Notes under the pieces: generated by a model
Databases searched by the model: none
What the model saw: only the letters and a program-made list of their open reading frames with translations
Told to the model about the DNA's origin: nothing
In this document: one piece after another, positions 17,646 to 28,400 of the stretch
Numbering within the stretch: the stretch's first letter is position 1
Layout: each line of letters starts with the position of its first letter
Translations under genes and position numbers: made by a program
Assembly (NCBI RefSeq): GCF_014217835.1
Contig: NZ_CP055263.1
Location: 5,459,501 to 5,523,500 of the forward strand
Direction of reading: 5' to 3'
Source: Metabacillus sp. KUDC1714
GTDB lineage: Bacteria; Bacillota; Bacilli; Bacillales; Bacillaceae
Length of the DNA stretch: 64,000 nt

Positions 17646-20252
17646 TTATTTCATTTCATTTAGAAGTTTGATATTCTCATTATTACTTAGATGCTGATCT
17701 GAGGATAAATACTCACCAATCAATTCCAAGGCAATGATCGTATTTAAGCACCATTGGGACGTTGTATTGGTCGTAATTGTTGAAACCTCTGTCAAATGCC
17801 TCCATGCCTTAACTTCTTTTTCTTCAATTGGTAACTTCATCTCACTAATTTCTTCGTCTAATAATAACTTCCAAGCTTTTTTTGCTAGAGAAGGGTCCTT
17901 TTTCTTTGCTGCTGCAAAGGCAACCATACCTGCCGCTAACATTGGAAGACTAAACAATTTATCATGCAAAATCCCATTGCTTCTTATCAATTTTTCTTCT
18001 TCACTTAAAACGTAAAATTCACCAAATTCCACCAACATGTCATCCCATTCATCATCTTCTAATAATTGGGATAGCTCCATCCATGCTTGAGGGCCACCAA
18101 AAGCTATAACCATATGATAAGCACCAGAATTTCCATCTCCCATGTGAAGCAGTTCGTTTGTCACTGGGTTATAACCAAAGTTTGGACCTGAAAGCAAACG
18201 TAATGGTAATTGTTTTAACACTTCTATTCCAGTTGAAATTTTATCACGATAGGCTGTATTTTCTGTTCTCTCCCATTCGGAAAGCCAATTTGAACAAAAC
18301 GCTGCCCAATCCGGACCTACGCGAGCATGTGTCTTATATTGATGATCTGGATAGAATTCTCTCATTGGATCTAAATTTGCAAGCGCCTGATCTGCGTCTC
18401 TTACTTCGATTAATAAATCTCTTGTTCGTTCATCCGTTGTCAAAAAGTAATAATATTTATGAAGGCCAGCCATGCTTATTCTTGCTTCCTTACAGCCACA
18501 TCCCCAATGGACTACATTATGTCTAGATCCCAGACCGGCGTATTCTCCAAAGTGATACACATCTACTTCACTTGTATGCCGGGTCATCGCTTCAGCCATC
18601 ATGAAGATATCTTCACGACCAGAACGTAAAAAAGCATACCATAGCCAAATATTTGGCACCAGCTCTGTATTTTGCCATGCAAATCCACCTAAATCATATC
18701 TCCATTGATGGCGGACGGAATCGTATGTATGCATCACATCTCCATAGTTCCAGAATCCATACCATCTACGTTGATCAATTTCACATTTGTAAAAGCTTAT
18801 CGCCTTATCAAGTTCTAATTCTAATTGAGCTTTTATTGGATGGCTTGTATCTGGTAAACTCCAGACACCTAATGCTTTTGTTTCATAATAATAGGTTGGC
18901 TCACAGACTAATAGAGGCGGTGATTGCCATTCTTCAGCTTTTTCTACTAACTCTTCATGTGATGGTACAACAGTATAGCACTGTAAAAAAACTTCACTAG
19001 TGTTTGCTATTCCATATGGTGTTGCTCGCATTTCGTCAAATCCCTCATAGGCACTTACCACATGAGTTTCATTACTATAATGTCTTAAATCCATTGCCTC
19101 AAAGTCGGGAGACCAAAACCAGATCTTTAACTTTGTATCTGCTCTATTTAAACCGATTACTTCTAAAGTTGAAGGGAACTTCTGCCAAAAGTTTTTAACA
19201 CCAATTCCTATTCCGCCACTTTCACCACCCGCATAAATTAATCCCTTGGCTCTAGTACCATGAGTTGATTCAACCCATGAATATCCATTATTTGTACGCT
19301 TCATTATTCGATAATGATCTGCTGAATCTTGTGTTAATTTAAAATCATTCCAGATTGCATTTTGTTGAACATGTTCAAGCAAAGGCTGATGTTGTTTATC
19401 AAATAAATTCACTATTTCTCCGCTAATTTGCTTTTCATATAGTCCATCGGCATTTCGATGTCTTCTCGTTAACATTAGCTGAGCAGGTTCTGAATAGATT
19501 CCTACATCACCAGCAAATCGTATATGACGATTCCATGCTTCACCACTTAGAGGAATCGAAAATTCCATCCCAAGCCCTTTAATAAAATCTGTTTGAGGAT
19601 TTCCATCATAGAAAAATGTATGAACCATTTTTATCGATGAGGTTCCAGCATAAAAATAGATACGTAATTGAAAAGGCAGCCATGTTTGCTTGTGGTTACT
19701 AGAAATCGTTTCATGTTCACCATCTATTTTGATTACACATTTTACTGAACCGTTCTGTTCAACTATTGCATCTTTTATGTTGCTTTCAAGTGGGATTTCC
19801 TGAATTGTCTTTTTCCCAGAGGTCTCATCCCGCACTTCTTGGATTGAGATTAATTTCCCCTTATTCCCAATCACTTTTGAATCGCTTACAATTTCCTCAA
19901 TGAAATTTGTACCTTGTTTGTTTATGATACATTGTATTTCTCCCGTATCAACAATAATTTGATTCTCTGAATCTATTACTTGTAACGGGCTTTCCGGAAT
20001 TTGAGTTTTACCAACTGTTAATTCATATGACTGTTCGTTTGCTAGAAAAACTGCACTGTGTCCTGTCCATTTCACAGTTCCATCCGGCCAATAGGCCATC
20101 GGCCAGCTTTGAATAGGTGTTTTCTTACCATTATCGTCCATTAGACATAAAGTTTCTTCTCTATTTAGAATTCCCCGCTCCCACGGAACACCCCATGAAA
20201 CACCTGATCGACCTTTCGGCTTATGTTTTAGCCATTTCAATTTCAAAACCAA
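17646..20252 (-). CDS. yetA: YetA-like exo-rhamnogalacturonan lyase family protein (PL26-like)
   Basis: The start is placed at TTG 20252, five bases after AGGAAAGG (20258-20265), giving ~868 residues, close to B. subtilis YetA. A longer reading to ATG 20402 adds a 50-residue Lys/Asn-rich stretch with no family features and no ribosome site. The order is an N-terminal RIFT-barrel region (GVSWGVPWERGIL, WPDGTVKWTGHSA), a central beta-sandwich and a C-terminal alpha/alpha-toroid region (FGEYAGLGSRHNVVHWGCGCK). No signal peptide. This fold is shared with the Penicillium exo-lyase PcRGLX, which releases unsaturated disaccharide from RG-I ends; an intracellular exo-lyase acting on imported oligomers is inferred. 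Confidence 0.85.
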   Translation of the reverse strand: MVLKLKWLKHKPKGRSGVSWGVPWERGILNREETLCLMDDNGKKTPIQSWPMAYWPDGTVKWTGHSAVFLANEQSYELTVGKTQIPESPLQVIDSENQIIVDTGEIQCIINKQGTNFIEEIVSDSKVIGNKGKLISIQEVRDETSGKKTIQEIPLESNIKDAIVEQNGSVKCVIKIDGEHETISSNHKQTWLPFQLRIYFYAGTSSIKMVHTFFYDGNPQTDFIKGLGMEFSIPLSGEAWNRHIRFAGDVGIYSEPAQLMLTRRHRNADGLYEKQISGEIVNLFDKQHQPLLEHVQQNAIWNDFKLTQDSADHYRIMKRTNNGYSWVESTHGTRAKGLIYAGGESGGIGIGVKNFWQKFPSTLEVIGLNRADTKLKIWFWSPDFEAMDLRHYSNETHVVSAYEGFDEMRATPYGIANTSEVFLQCYTVVPSHEELVEKAEEWQSPPLLVCEPTYYYETKALGVWSLPDTSHPIKAQLELELDKAISFYKCEIDQRRWYGFWNYGDVMHTYDSVRHQWRYDLGGFAWQNTELVPNIWLWYAFLRSGREDIFMMAEAMTRHTSEVDVYHFGEYAGLGSRHNVVHWGCGCKEARISMAGLHKYYYFLTTDERTRDLLIEVRDADQALANLDPMREFYPDHQYKTHARVGPDWAAFCSNWLSEWERTENTAYRDKISTGIEVLKQLPLRLLSGPNFGYNPVTNELLHMGDGNSGAYHMVIAFGGPQAWMELSQLLEDDEWDDMLVEFGEFYVLSEEEKLIRSNGILHDKLFSLPMLAAGMVAFAAAKKKDPSLAKKAWKLLLDEEISEMKLPIEEKEVKAWRHLTEVSTITTNTTSQWCLNTIIALELIGEYLSSDQHLSNNENIKLLNEMK

Positions 20253-20429
20253 CACAACCTTTCCTGCATTATCTGAATACTTAAGACTACCTTCATTATT
20301 TTTCAGATTATTCTTTCCTTCAACCAGACTATTTTGATTCTTTTTGATCAGTACGCATTTGCAGATGGTTTTGTTAATTATCACTTTTTTGTCTTTCAAC
20401 ATATTTTTGCAAAAGGCAATGAATTACAT

Positions 20430-20466
20430 AAAGTCCTGAGCTTATCAATTGAAAGCTCAGGACTTT
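20430..20466 (-). terminator. Terminator after the PL22 lyase gene
   Basis: AAAGTCCTGAGCTT pairs perfectly with AAGCTCAGGACTTT around a 9-base loop, between the PL22 stop and the YetA start. The minus-strand tail is only moderately T-rich, so read-through is likely. Confidence 0.65.
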
Positions 20467-20520
20467 GCAGGAGTTTTTCTATAATTTGCTTCTAAATAAA
20501 CAATCATTGACACTAATAAA

Positions 20521-21720
20521 CTACTTTGAACTTTTTAGTCTATCATCATCTAGTGTTGGCAGAGCTTCGAATTCTGGAACATCTACTAAATAAACGTTTC
20601 CATATCCGCTCATATCACTTGTATACAATATTTTTGTGCTATCTGGACTAAAGCAAGGATGAACGTGAACTTGTTGGATATGAAAACTCCCGCGATGCTT
20701 ACAGAGTACTCTTGGTCCCTCCATTTTATCCTTATTTTTCTTCCATAAAAACAAACAGTCTTGATAATATTCACCATGGTAGGCAGTCGTTTGCTGGCCA
20801 TCACCGACGATTAATTGAGTATCTTTTGAATGTATATGCATATTTTGGTACGGAAAATTGAAATGCTCATATTCTGTATTATCAAATTTTACTGAACCTA
20901 AAAACTTCTCATCCTTTCGATCTAATGAATCTGTATAGCCATGGTAGCCAATACGCAAACCATCTGCATGCCAATATTCATGTCCTGCATATTGATTTGG
21001 TTCTCCCTCAACTACCTTCCATTTACGCCCTGTGTCTATATCAAGCACCCAAATTCTATGATCTACTTTCTCCCAAGGTCCCTCATGACAAAAAGTTATC
21101 AAATTAGGCTGGGTTGGAGAAGCATTAACATGCCCAATCCACCGCTTTTCTTCATGAATGGTTTTTATCTCACCTGTTTCTATTGTTAGTAAACAAATCT
21201 GGCAATGTGGTCTTGCAGCTTCCGTATCCTCAAAACCTATATACCCGCCGGATAGATTGCTTTTTATCGAATTTGATAAATCTTCTGTTAGTCCGAAACA
21301 AAGGTGTTTACCGTCAGAAGTACAACTTAAATTACTAAATTGATAGCCTTTTGGGAGTTCAAAAAGTGTTGACTCATGATAGGTTTTCAGATTGATTGCC
21401 ACAATGCTCCTATCTATTGTAAAATAAGCTTCCATTTTATGTGGGTTAATAAAAGTACCCTGAATTCCTTTTTTCTGATTTCGTTTTAGGTCTGTTAATT
21501 GCGTCAGATCTCCACTTAGTAAGTCTATACTATATAAATTTGTACTGTTTCCTCTGTCTGAACCAATTAATAATTTTGTGTTCCCATCATACCATGCGTT
21601 ATTAGTGAAATATAAATGGTAACTATGTGAGTAATAATCAGTTAATTGTGTTATTACTACGCCAGTTAACGGGTCATGGAAACTTTTTCGTTCAGATGAC
21701 CATTTCTTCCCCTTTGTCAT
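20521..21720 (-). CDS. Oligogalacturonate lyase family protein (PL22)
   Basis: 399 residues, a predicted seven-bladed beta-propeller. Typical PL22 blocks are present: the N-terminal DPLTGVVITQLTDYYSHSYHLYFT, the FTNNAWYDGNTKLLIGSDR blade, a HEYWHADGLRIGYHGY stretch with clustered His residues (manganese site in the family) and a C-terminal VHPCFSPDSTKILYTSD blade. No signal peptide, so it acts in the cytoplasm, cleaving short oligogalacturonides to unsaturated monomers. It lies 16 bases downstream of the GH42 gene, starting at ATG 21720 behind AAAGGAGG, and is almost certainly co-transcribed with it. It implies that homogalacturonan fragments are used as well as RG-I. Confidence 0.88.
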   Translation of the reverse strand: MTKGKKWSSERKSFHDPLTGVVITQLTDYYSHSYHLYFTNNAWYDGNTKLLIGSDRGNSTNLYSIDLLSGDLTQLTDLKRNQKKGIQGTFINPHKMEAYFTIDRSIVAINLKTYHESTLFELPKGYQFSNLSCTSDGKHLCFGLTEDLSNSIKSNLSGGYIGFEDTEAARPHCQICLLTIETGEIKTIHEEKRWIGHVNASPTQPNLITFCHEGPWEKVDHRIWVLDIDTGRKWKVVEGEPNQYAGHEYWHADGLRIGYHGYTDSLDRKDEKFLGSVKFDNTEYEHFNFPYQNMHIHSKDTQLIVGDGQQTTAYHGEYYQDCLFLWKKNKDKMEGPRVLCKHRGSFHIQQVHVHPCFSPDSTKILYTSDMSGYGNVYLVDVPEFEALPTLDDDRLKSSK

Positions 21721-21735
21721 TCAATGTTTCCTCCT

Positions 21736-23724
21736 TTATTTTTGAAATTCAACCATTTTGCATTCAAATGGTCCAATTTCTAATTTCCCGGATTCTATCT
21801 CTATTTTGTTTTTTATATCATACCCCTTGAAGGGTATTGTCACAGAACCGCCATTACCGTCCATATTAATCATAAACCATATTATAGAGTGGTCATTTTC
21901 TCTAGGTGCTACGATTGTTCCAGGAGTAACATCTGTTCTTTGATTAACTTCAGCTAAAATAGAGTAATGGTCGATCATCCTTTTTAAGAGAACATCTCCT
22001 TCACGCCCTATTGGCATTGCTCCAAGCATAACGATCTTCCCTTTTCCAAGCGAATGCTCTGTCAAGAATGATTTTCCTGCAGATAATCCTTCCGTAATGG
22101 TGCCAACTGAATGCTCCTCGCTGTACTCAAAAACTGTACTCCACAATCCCAAAGGTGCTGAACAGCCAAATGCAGAACCGATTGTTCCACTCTGATCCAT
22201 AGGATAAGTAAAAAGCACTTTAACACCTGCTAGCTTTTCAAGTTCTCCTAATGCACGATCTGTGTGGATAGTATGTTCTTCAGTACGGCCTCCAGTTAAA
22301 GGACCTACAATCCAAATCCCGCCATTTTCAACAAAATGTTTACCACGTATCAAATAATCATCAGATAAAAAATGAATGAATGGCGTAAGGACAACTTTAT
22401 ATCCTTCAAAACTAGCTCCTTCAGGTATTACATCACGATGAATTCCCATTGATAATATACGCTCATAATAATTTGTTACTAAACCGCGATGATTTAACCC
22501 TTTGTGCGGCTCTGTTGCTAAAAAAACTTTTGCTCGATCAGAATAGGTGATCGCTAAATCAGCCTGTACAGGTTTTGTAGACAGAATGATTGGCTCAAAT
22601 TCTTTCCGCATATGTTCAACTTCTATGACATTTTTGTATCCTACTGTTGGCTTTCCCCAAGCACTTATGACGGAGCTATGGGGCTGTTCACATCCCGTTC
22701 GTTGCTGTCTCCAAAGCCAGTAGCAAAAACCTTCGGCACCTAAGGCATAGGCAGCAGCCGCTTCAGCCTTTAAATATCCGTTTGGATGTGGTGATGCACA
22801 GCTCTCTAATGAAGCCGCAAAGGATGTACTAGTTTCCATTATCCAAAATTCTTTGCCCTTTTTAAAATTTCTCCATAAATCACAATTAATTAAATATGCA
22901 GAGAAATTTTCAATCGATGCATATGTGTCAAAGGAGGCAAAATCAAGATTTTTAAAAAGCCGCTCATTATCAACACTGAAAGCAATGCTGCTATTATGAG
23001 TTATTGGTGCACTTGAATAGGTTCTAATAACTTCAGCCTGCTGGTCAGAAAACTCTGCAATTTTTTCCATTGAAAAAATCTTATACATAGTATTTAAAGA
23101 AGAGTTATGGAGAAATGGTGCAGGACCTGGCTGGGGCACTTGTTCAAAATGATGATAGTATTCACTCCATATATGTGTACCCCAAGCTTCATTTAAATTT
23201 TCAATCGTCTTATAGCGGTTCTTCAGCCATTCATGCCATAATGATTTACATGTTTCACACATACATTCACTTACATGACACTTAAACTCATTATCGATCT
23301 GCCAACCTATTATTCCCGGGTGGTTCCCAAGTGTTTGGACAATATGCTCAGTAATAATTGCTGCTCTTTCTCTAAAATAATGATTATTAGTACATGCATG
23401 CTGTCTAGAGCCGTGTCCCATTGTTCGTCCATCACGATCAACATACATTCGCTCAGGATGCTTATATGTAAACCAGATTGGCGGAGTAGGTGTAGGTGTG
23501 CAAAATATAGTCTCTATTCCGTGTTCATAAAGCTTATTCACAATAACCTTAAAAAAACTCAGATTAATTTGGTCTTCAATTGGTTCCATTGTTGACCAAG
23601 CAAATTCTCCAATTCTAACAACATTGATTCCCGTTTCCAGCATTAGCTTAATATCCTGTTCAATGACATCCTCAGTCCATAATTCAGGATAATAAGCTGC
23701 TCCATGATAAAGTTTTTCACTCAA
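21736..23724 (-). CDS. yesZ: Beta-galactosidase, GH42 (YesZ-like)
   Basis: 662 residues. The GH42 TIM barrel begins with YHGAAYYPELW and contains the acid/base Glu in WQIDNEF (~146) and the nucleophile Glu in WIMETSTSF (~297). The Cys cluster in CHVSECMCETC (~150-161) is the zinc site of the family. A trimerisation domain (~395-590) and a small C-terminal beta domain follow. No signal peptide. It removes galactose from the beta-1,4-galactan side chains of RG-I inside the cell, like B. subtilis YesZ. The TTG start at 23724 follows AAAGGAAGAG. It is the first gene of the minus-strand pectin locus, followed by the PL22 gene at 16 bases. Confidence 0.93.
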   Translation of the reverse strand: MSEKLYHGAAYYPELWTEDVIEQDIKLMLETGINVVRIGEFAWSTMEPIEDQINLSFFKVIVNKLYEHGIETIFCTPTPTPPIWFTYKHPERMYVDRDGRTMGHGSRQHACTNNHYFRERAAIITEHIVQTLGNHPGIIGWQIDNEFKCHVSECMCETCKSLWHEWLKNRYKTIENLNEAWGTHIWSEYYHHFEQVPQPGPAPFLHNSSLNTMYKIFSMEKIAEFSDQQAEVIRTYSSAPITHNSSIAFSVDNERLFKNLDFASFDTYASIENFSAYLINCDLWRNFKKGKEFWIMETSTSFAASLESCASPHPNGYLKAEAAAAYALGAEGFCYWLWRQQRTGCEQPHSSVISAWGKPTVGYKNVIEVEHMRKEFEPIILSTKPVQADLAITYSDRAKVFLATEPHKGLNHRGLVTNYYERILSMGIHRDVIPEGASFEGYKVVLTPFIHFLSDDYLIRGKHFVENGGIWIVGPLTGGRTEEHTIHTDRALGELEKLAGVKVLFTYPMDQSGTIGSAFGCSAPLGLWSTVFEYSEEHSVGTITEGLSAGKSFLTEHSLGKGKIVMLGAMPIGREGDVLLKRMIDHYSILAEVNQRTDVTPGTIVAPRENDHSIIWFMINMDGNGGSVTIPFKGYDIKNKIEIESGKLEIGPFECKMVEFQK

Positions 23725-23893
23725 AATTAGCTCTTCCTTTCAAATTTTGTCGTTAACCTAAAAACCTTTCTTTTATCATAAGCAAAGGAATCATAATAAG
23801 ACTATCGTACATTTTTGATAGGTATATATTTTTAAATAAATACATTTTTGCAAGAATAGTATTTTATTGTTTTATCAATTAAGGAATACAAAA

Positions 23894-23933
23894 AAATGGC
23901 ATGAAGTGTTTTTGCAAACACTTCATGCCATTA
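23894..23933 (-). terminator. Terminator of gltAB
   Basis: AATGGCATGAAGTGTTT pairs with AAACACTTCATGCCATT around a 4-6 base loop; on the minus strand seven or more T follow. It lies 20 bases after the gltB stop. Confidence 0.9.
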
Positions 23934-23951
23934 TCTTTTATATATGATAAT

Positions 23952-25436
23952 TTACGCTAAAACCGTACTACCCATTAAATAAACATCAACTTCACGTGCA
24001 ACTTCACGGCCTTCGTTAATCGCCCAAACGATTAAGCTTTGACCACGTCTTGCATCCCCAGCAGCAAAGACGCCCTCAACGTTTGTTTTAAAGTCGCCAT
24101 ATTTTGCTGCAACAACATTTCTAGCAGTTGTCTCAACGTTAAATTGCTTTAATACTGGTTGTTCTGCACCTTCAAATCCAATAGCGATGAAAACTAATTG
24201 AGCAGGCCAAACTTTTTCACTACCTGGAATTTCTTTGAAGTAGTATAAGCCATTTTCATCCTTAAGTTTTTCCATTTGAATTGTATGCAGCTCTTTTAGA
24301 TTTCCATTTTCATCTGAAACAAGCTTTTTCGTTTGAATAGAATATTCACGAGGGTCATTACCGAATTTCGCTTCGGCTTCCTCATAAGCATATTCCATCG
24401 TGAATACATGTGGAGCTTCAGGCCACATATTTTCATGTGTACGAGACATTGGAAGTTTTGGATGTTTACCAAATTGAACAACGCTTTTGCAATTTTGACG
24501 AATAGCTGTAGCTACACAGTCAGCACCTGTATCTCCACCACCAATTACGATTACATCTTTACCTTCAGCATTTACAAAATTGCCATCTTCAAAATTAGAA
24601 TCAAGATAGCTTTTTGTTGAAGTTGTTAAGTAATCCATTGCAAAATGAACACCATTTGCCTCGCGACCTTCAATAACTAAGTCACGTTGCTTTTGTGCCC
24701 CAACACAAAGGATGACTGCATCGTATTGTTCACGTAGTTCTTCAGAGGTAATATCTTTTCCAATTTCAGTATTAGTAATAAAGGTAATTCCTTCTTGGCT
24801 TAGTAAATTGATACGTCGTTCCACAATCCCTTTATCAAGCTTCATGTTTGGAATACCATAAGTTAATAATCCACCCGGACGGTCTGCTCGTTCATAAACA
24901 GTAACAAGGTGGCCAGCTTGGTTTAGCTGGTCAGCACTTGCTAAACCAGCAGGTCCAGAACCAACAATTGCGATTTTTTTACCTGTACGTTTTTCTGGAA
25001 TACGTGGTGTAATCCATCCATTTGCAAAGCCTTTGTCAATAATTGCTTTTTCAATGTTTTTAATCGTAACAGCTGGGTCTGAAATCGCAACGTTACATGA
25101 TCCTTCACATGGTGCAGGGCATACTCTTCCTGTAAATTCAGGAAAATTATTTGTTTTTAATAAACGGTCTAATGCTTCTTTCCATCTTCCACGATAGACT
25201 AAGTCATTCCACTCAGGAATTAAGTTATGAATTGGACATCCTGAAGTGAAACCATTAATCTCAGTACCAATGTGACAGAAAGGAGTAGCGCAGTCCATAC
25301 AGCGCGCTCCTTGTCTGCTTAACTTATCCTCAGAGAAAGGAGCTGAATACTCTTTCCAGTCATTTAAACGTGTAAGAGGCTCACGTTCGGCCGCCTCTTC
25401 ACGTTTAAATTCTAAAAATCCTGTTGCTTTCCCCAT
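23952..25436 (-). CDS. gltB: Glutamate synthase, small (NADPH) subunit
   Basis: 494 residues. The N-terminal iron-sulfur region has Cys clusters CMDCATPFC (~44) and CPAPCEGSC (~107). An FAD-binding GSGPAGLASADQL motif (~159) and an NAD(P)H-binding GGGDTGADC motif (~296) follow, and the C-terminal GVFAAGDARRGQSLIVWAI completes the FAD site. The subunit feeds electrons from NADPH to the large subunit for conversion of 2-oxoglutarate and glutamine into two glutamates. Length equals B. subtilis GltB. It starts at ATG 25436, 15 bases after gltA, with a strong AGGGGAGAGG site. In proteobacterial naming this subunit is GltD. Confidence 0.97.
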   Translation of the reverse strand: MGKATGFLEFKREEAAEREPLTRLNDWKEYSAPFSEDKLSRQGARCMDCATPFCHIGTEINGFTSGCPIHNLIPEWNDLVYRGRWKEALDRLLKTNNFPEFTGRVCPAPCEGSCNVAISDPAVTIKNIEKAIIDKGFANGWITPRIPEKRTGKKIAIVGSGPAGLASADQLNQAGHLVTVYERADRPGGLLTYGIPNMKLDKGIVERRINLLSQEGITFITNTEIGKDITSEELREQYDAVILCVGAQKQRDLVIEGREANGVHFAMDYLTTSTKSYLDSNFEDGNFVNAEGKDVIVIGGGDTGADCVATAIRQNCKSVVQFGKHPKLPMSRTHENMWPEAPHVFTMEYAYEEAEAKFGNDPREYSIQTKKLVSDENGNLKELHTIQMEKLKDENGLYYFKEIPGSEKVWPAQLVFIAIGFEGAEQPVLKQFNVETTARNVVAAKYGDFKTNVEGVFAAGDARRGQSLIVWAINEGREVAREVDVYLMGSTVLA

Positions 25437-25451
25437 CTTCCTCTCCCCTTT

Positions 25452-28400
25452 CTACTGTACTACTGCTTTGGAACGCGCTGTTTTAGACGCAGGTCCCTTT
25501 TTTTCAGATTTTGCATTTGCTTCAAACGCACTCATGATAGCTTCGTCATTTGTTAATCCCGCTTGCATTTGTTCAGCAATTTTTTCCATCATACGTTTGT
25601 AATCCTTTGGAATTACTTTTACAAATTTCGGTAAAGTTTCATTCCATTGCTCTAATACAAACTCAGCCTTCGCGCTATTTGTATAACGGAAATGAGCTTG
25701 AATCATATCCTCGACCAATCTGATTTCTTCGTCATCAACTAAGCTTTCGAATTCAATCATTTCAGAGTTACATAGAGCTTTAAATTCTTCTTTATTATCA
25801 GCAAGTACGTAAGCAATTCCACCTGACATACCTGCACCAAAGTTCTTACCTACTTCTCCTAGGATTACAACACGGCCACCAGTCATATATTCACAGCCGT
25901 GATCACCGACACCTTCAACAACCACATTTGCACCAGAGTTACGAACACCAAAACGCTCACCTGCACGTCCATTGATGTATGCTTCACCACTAGTTGCCCC
26001 ATAGAACGGAACGTTACCAATGATGACATTGTCAGCTGACACAATGCTTGATTCTTCAGGTGGAGCAACAATAATCTTACCACCAGATAATCCTTTACCA
26101 ACATAGTCATTGGAATCACCAGTTAAATGCATTGTTACACCTTTAGGAATGAATGCTCCAAAGCTTTGACCAGCTGATCCTGTAAAGCGTAGTGTAATTG
26201 TATCTTCAGGTAATCCTTCTTCACCATAACGTTTAGAAATTTCACTGCCGACAATTGTTCCTGCAACACGGTTAATATTTTTGATCGTAAATGATGCATC
26301 AACCGAAGTTCCAGTTTCAATTGCTTTCGCCACTGCAGGTAAAATTTCAACCATGTCAAGTGATTGTTCAATTTTATGGTTTTGCTTAAATTTAGCAGTA
26401 CGTACACCCTCAGGCTGATATAAAAGTGTAGTTAAATCTAAGTGTTTTGCTTTCCAGTGTGCTTTTGCACGATCGCTTACTTGTAATACATCTGTGCTAC
26501 CAACCATCTCTTCCATGTTTCTGAAGCCAAGCTCAGCCATGATTTCACGAACCTCTTGTGCAACAAAACGCATGTAGTTAACAATATGATCAGGATCACC
26601 AGTAAATTTATCACGAAGCTCTGGATTTTGTGTTGCGACACCAACTGGACAAGTATCCAAATGACAAACACGCATCATAATACAACCCATAACAACTAAA
26701 GGAGCTGTTGCAAAGCCATATTCTTCTGCACCTAATAGGGCTGCCATAACAACATCGCGACCTGTCATTAATTTCCCATCTGTTTCTAATACAACTCGAT
26801 CACGTAGACCGTTTAACATCAATGTTTGATGTGCTTCAGCTAATCCAAGCTCCCAAGGTAAACCGGTATGCTTAATACTCGTTTTCGGAGATGCACCTGT
26901 ACCACCATCATAACCACTAATGACAATAACATCTGCAGCACCTTTTGCAACACCAGCTGCAATTGTACCTACTCCAGATTTAGAAACTAGCTTAACACTT
27001 ATACGCGCATCGCGATTTGAGTTTTTCAAATCATGAATAAGCTGTGCTAAATCTTCAATTGAGTAAATATCATGATGTGGAGGAGGTGAAATCAATCCCA
27101 CACCAGGTGTAGAACCACGAACATCTGCAACCCAAGGGTATACTTTATTACCAGGTAATTGACCACCCTCACCAGGCTTAGCTCCTTGAGCCATTTTGAT
27201 TTGAAGTTCATCAGCATTGACTAAATAATGACTTTTCACACCAAAACGTCCTGAAGCAATTTGTTTAATCGCACTGCGGCGGAAATCACCGTTTTCATCA
27301 GCGATGTAACGTTTTGAATCTTCTCCACCCTCACCACTGTTGCTTTTTCCGCCTAAACGGTTCATAGCAATAGCCAATGTTTCGTGAGCTTCCTTACTTA
27401 AAGATCCAAATGACATTGCACCTGTTTTAAATCGTTTAACAATAGAATCTACTGATTCAACTTCATCAATTGAAATCGCTTGTCTCTCATTATTAAATGC
27501 AAATAAGTTACGTAAGAAGCCGATTCTCTCTTCATTTGCAGAAGTTGAGAATTTTTTAAATAGGTCATAATCATTTTTACGACAAGCCCATTGCAAAGTA
27601 TGGATTGTTGTCGGATTAAACGCGTGAAATTCACCTGTTTTTCTCCACTGGAAGTCACTACCTGAATCTAATGTCTTATCTACTTTGTCTGAATAAGCAT
27701 CTTTATGACGTAATGTAGCTTCAGTAGCAATTGTTTCTAAATCAATTCCACCGAGCTGTGATGCTGTTCCAGTAAAGAAACGATCGATTACATCTGAACA
27801 TATACCTACAGCTTCAAAAATTTGTGCGCCACGGTAGCTTTGTACAGTTGAAATCCCCATTTTAGACATTACTTTTACGACACCTTCTGTAACACCCTTG
27901 ATGTATTTCGCAACTGTTTCCTCATAGCTCACAGTTAAACTTCCGTCTAACACAGCTTCTTTATAAGTTGCAAAAGTTAGGTAAGGATTAATCGCATCAA
28001 CACCATATCCAATTAAAGCCGCAAAATGATGAACCTCTCTAACCTCTCCTGATTCGATCACTATGCTTGCCTTTGTACGTGTTCCTTGACGAATTAGATG
28101 CTGATGTAAAGCACTGACTGCTAATAATGCAGGAATCGCCACTTTCTCTGAATTCATCGCACGATCAGATAAGATAATGATATTAACATCTTCAGCAATT
28201 GCTTTTTCTGCTTCAGCAAAAATCTCTTGTAAAGAAGACTCTAAATTTTCTGTAAATAAAGTGTCGATTGTTATGCTTTTAAACCCAGGATAAAGGTTCA
28301 AACGTAATTGTGATAATTGATCGTTAGAAAGAACTGGAGAATCCAGTTGAATTCTACGAGCATTACCTTTATTTGGATGAAGGATGTTACCTTCTGTACC

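Noticed and set aside
18158..18526. 122-residue plus-strand frame
   Set aside because: It is antisense to the YetA-like gene with an unnatural composition.
20253..20402. N-terminal extension of the YetA-like protein as a real domain or signal peptide
   Set aside because: It is a Lys/Asn-rich segment without a hydrophobic core or ribosome site, and the internal TTG has a well-spaced site.
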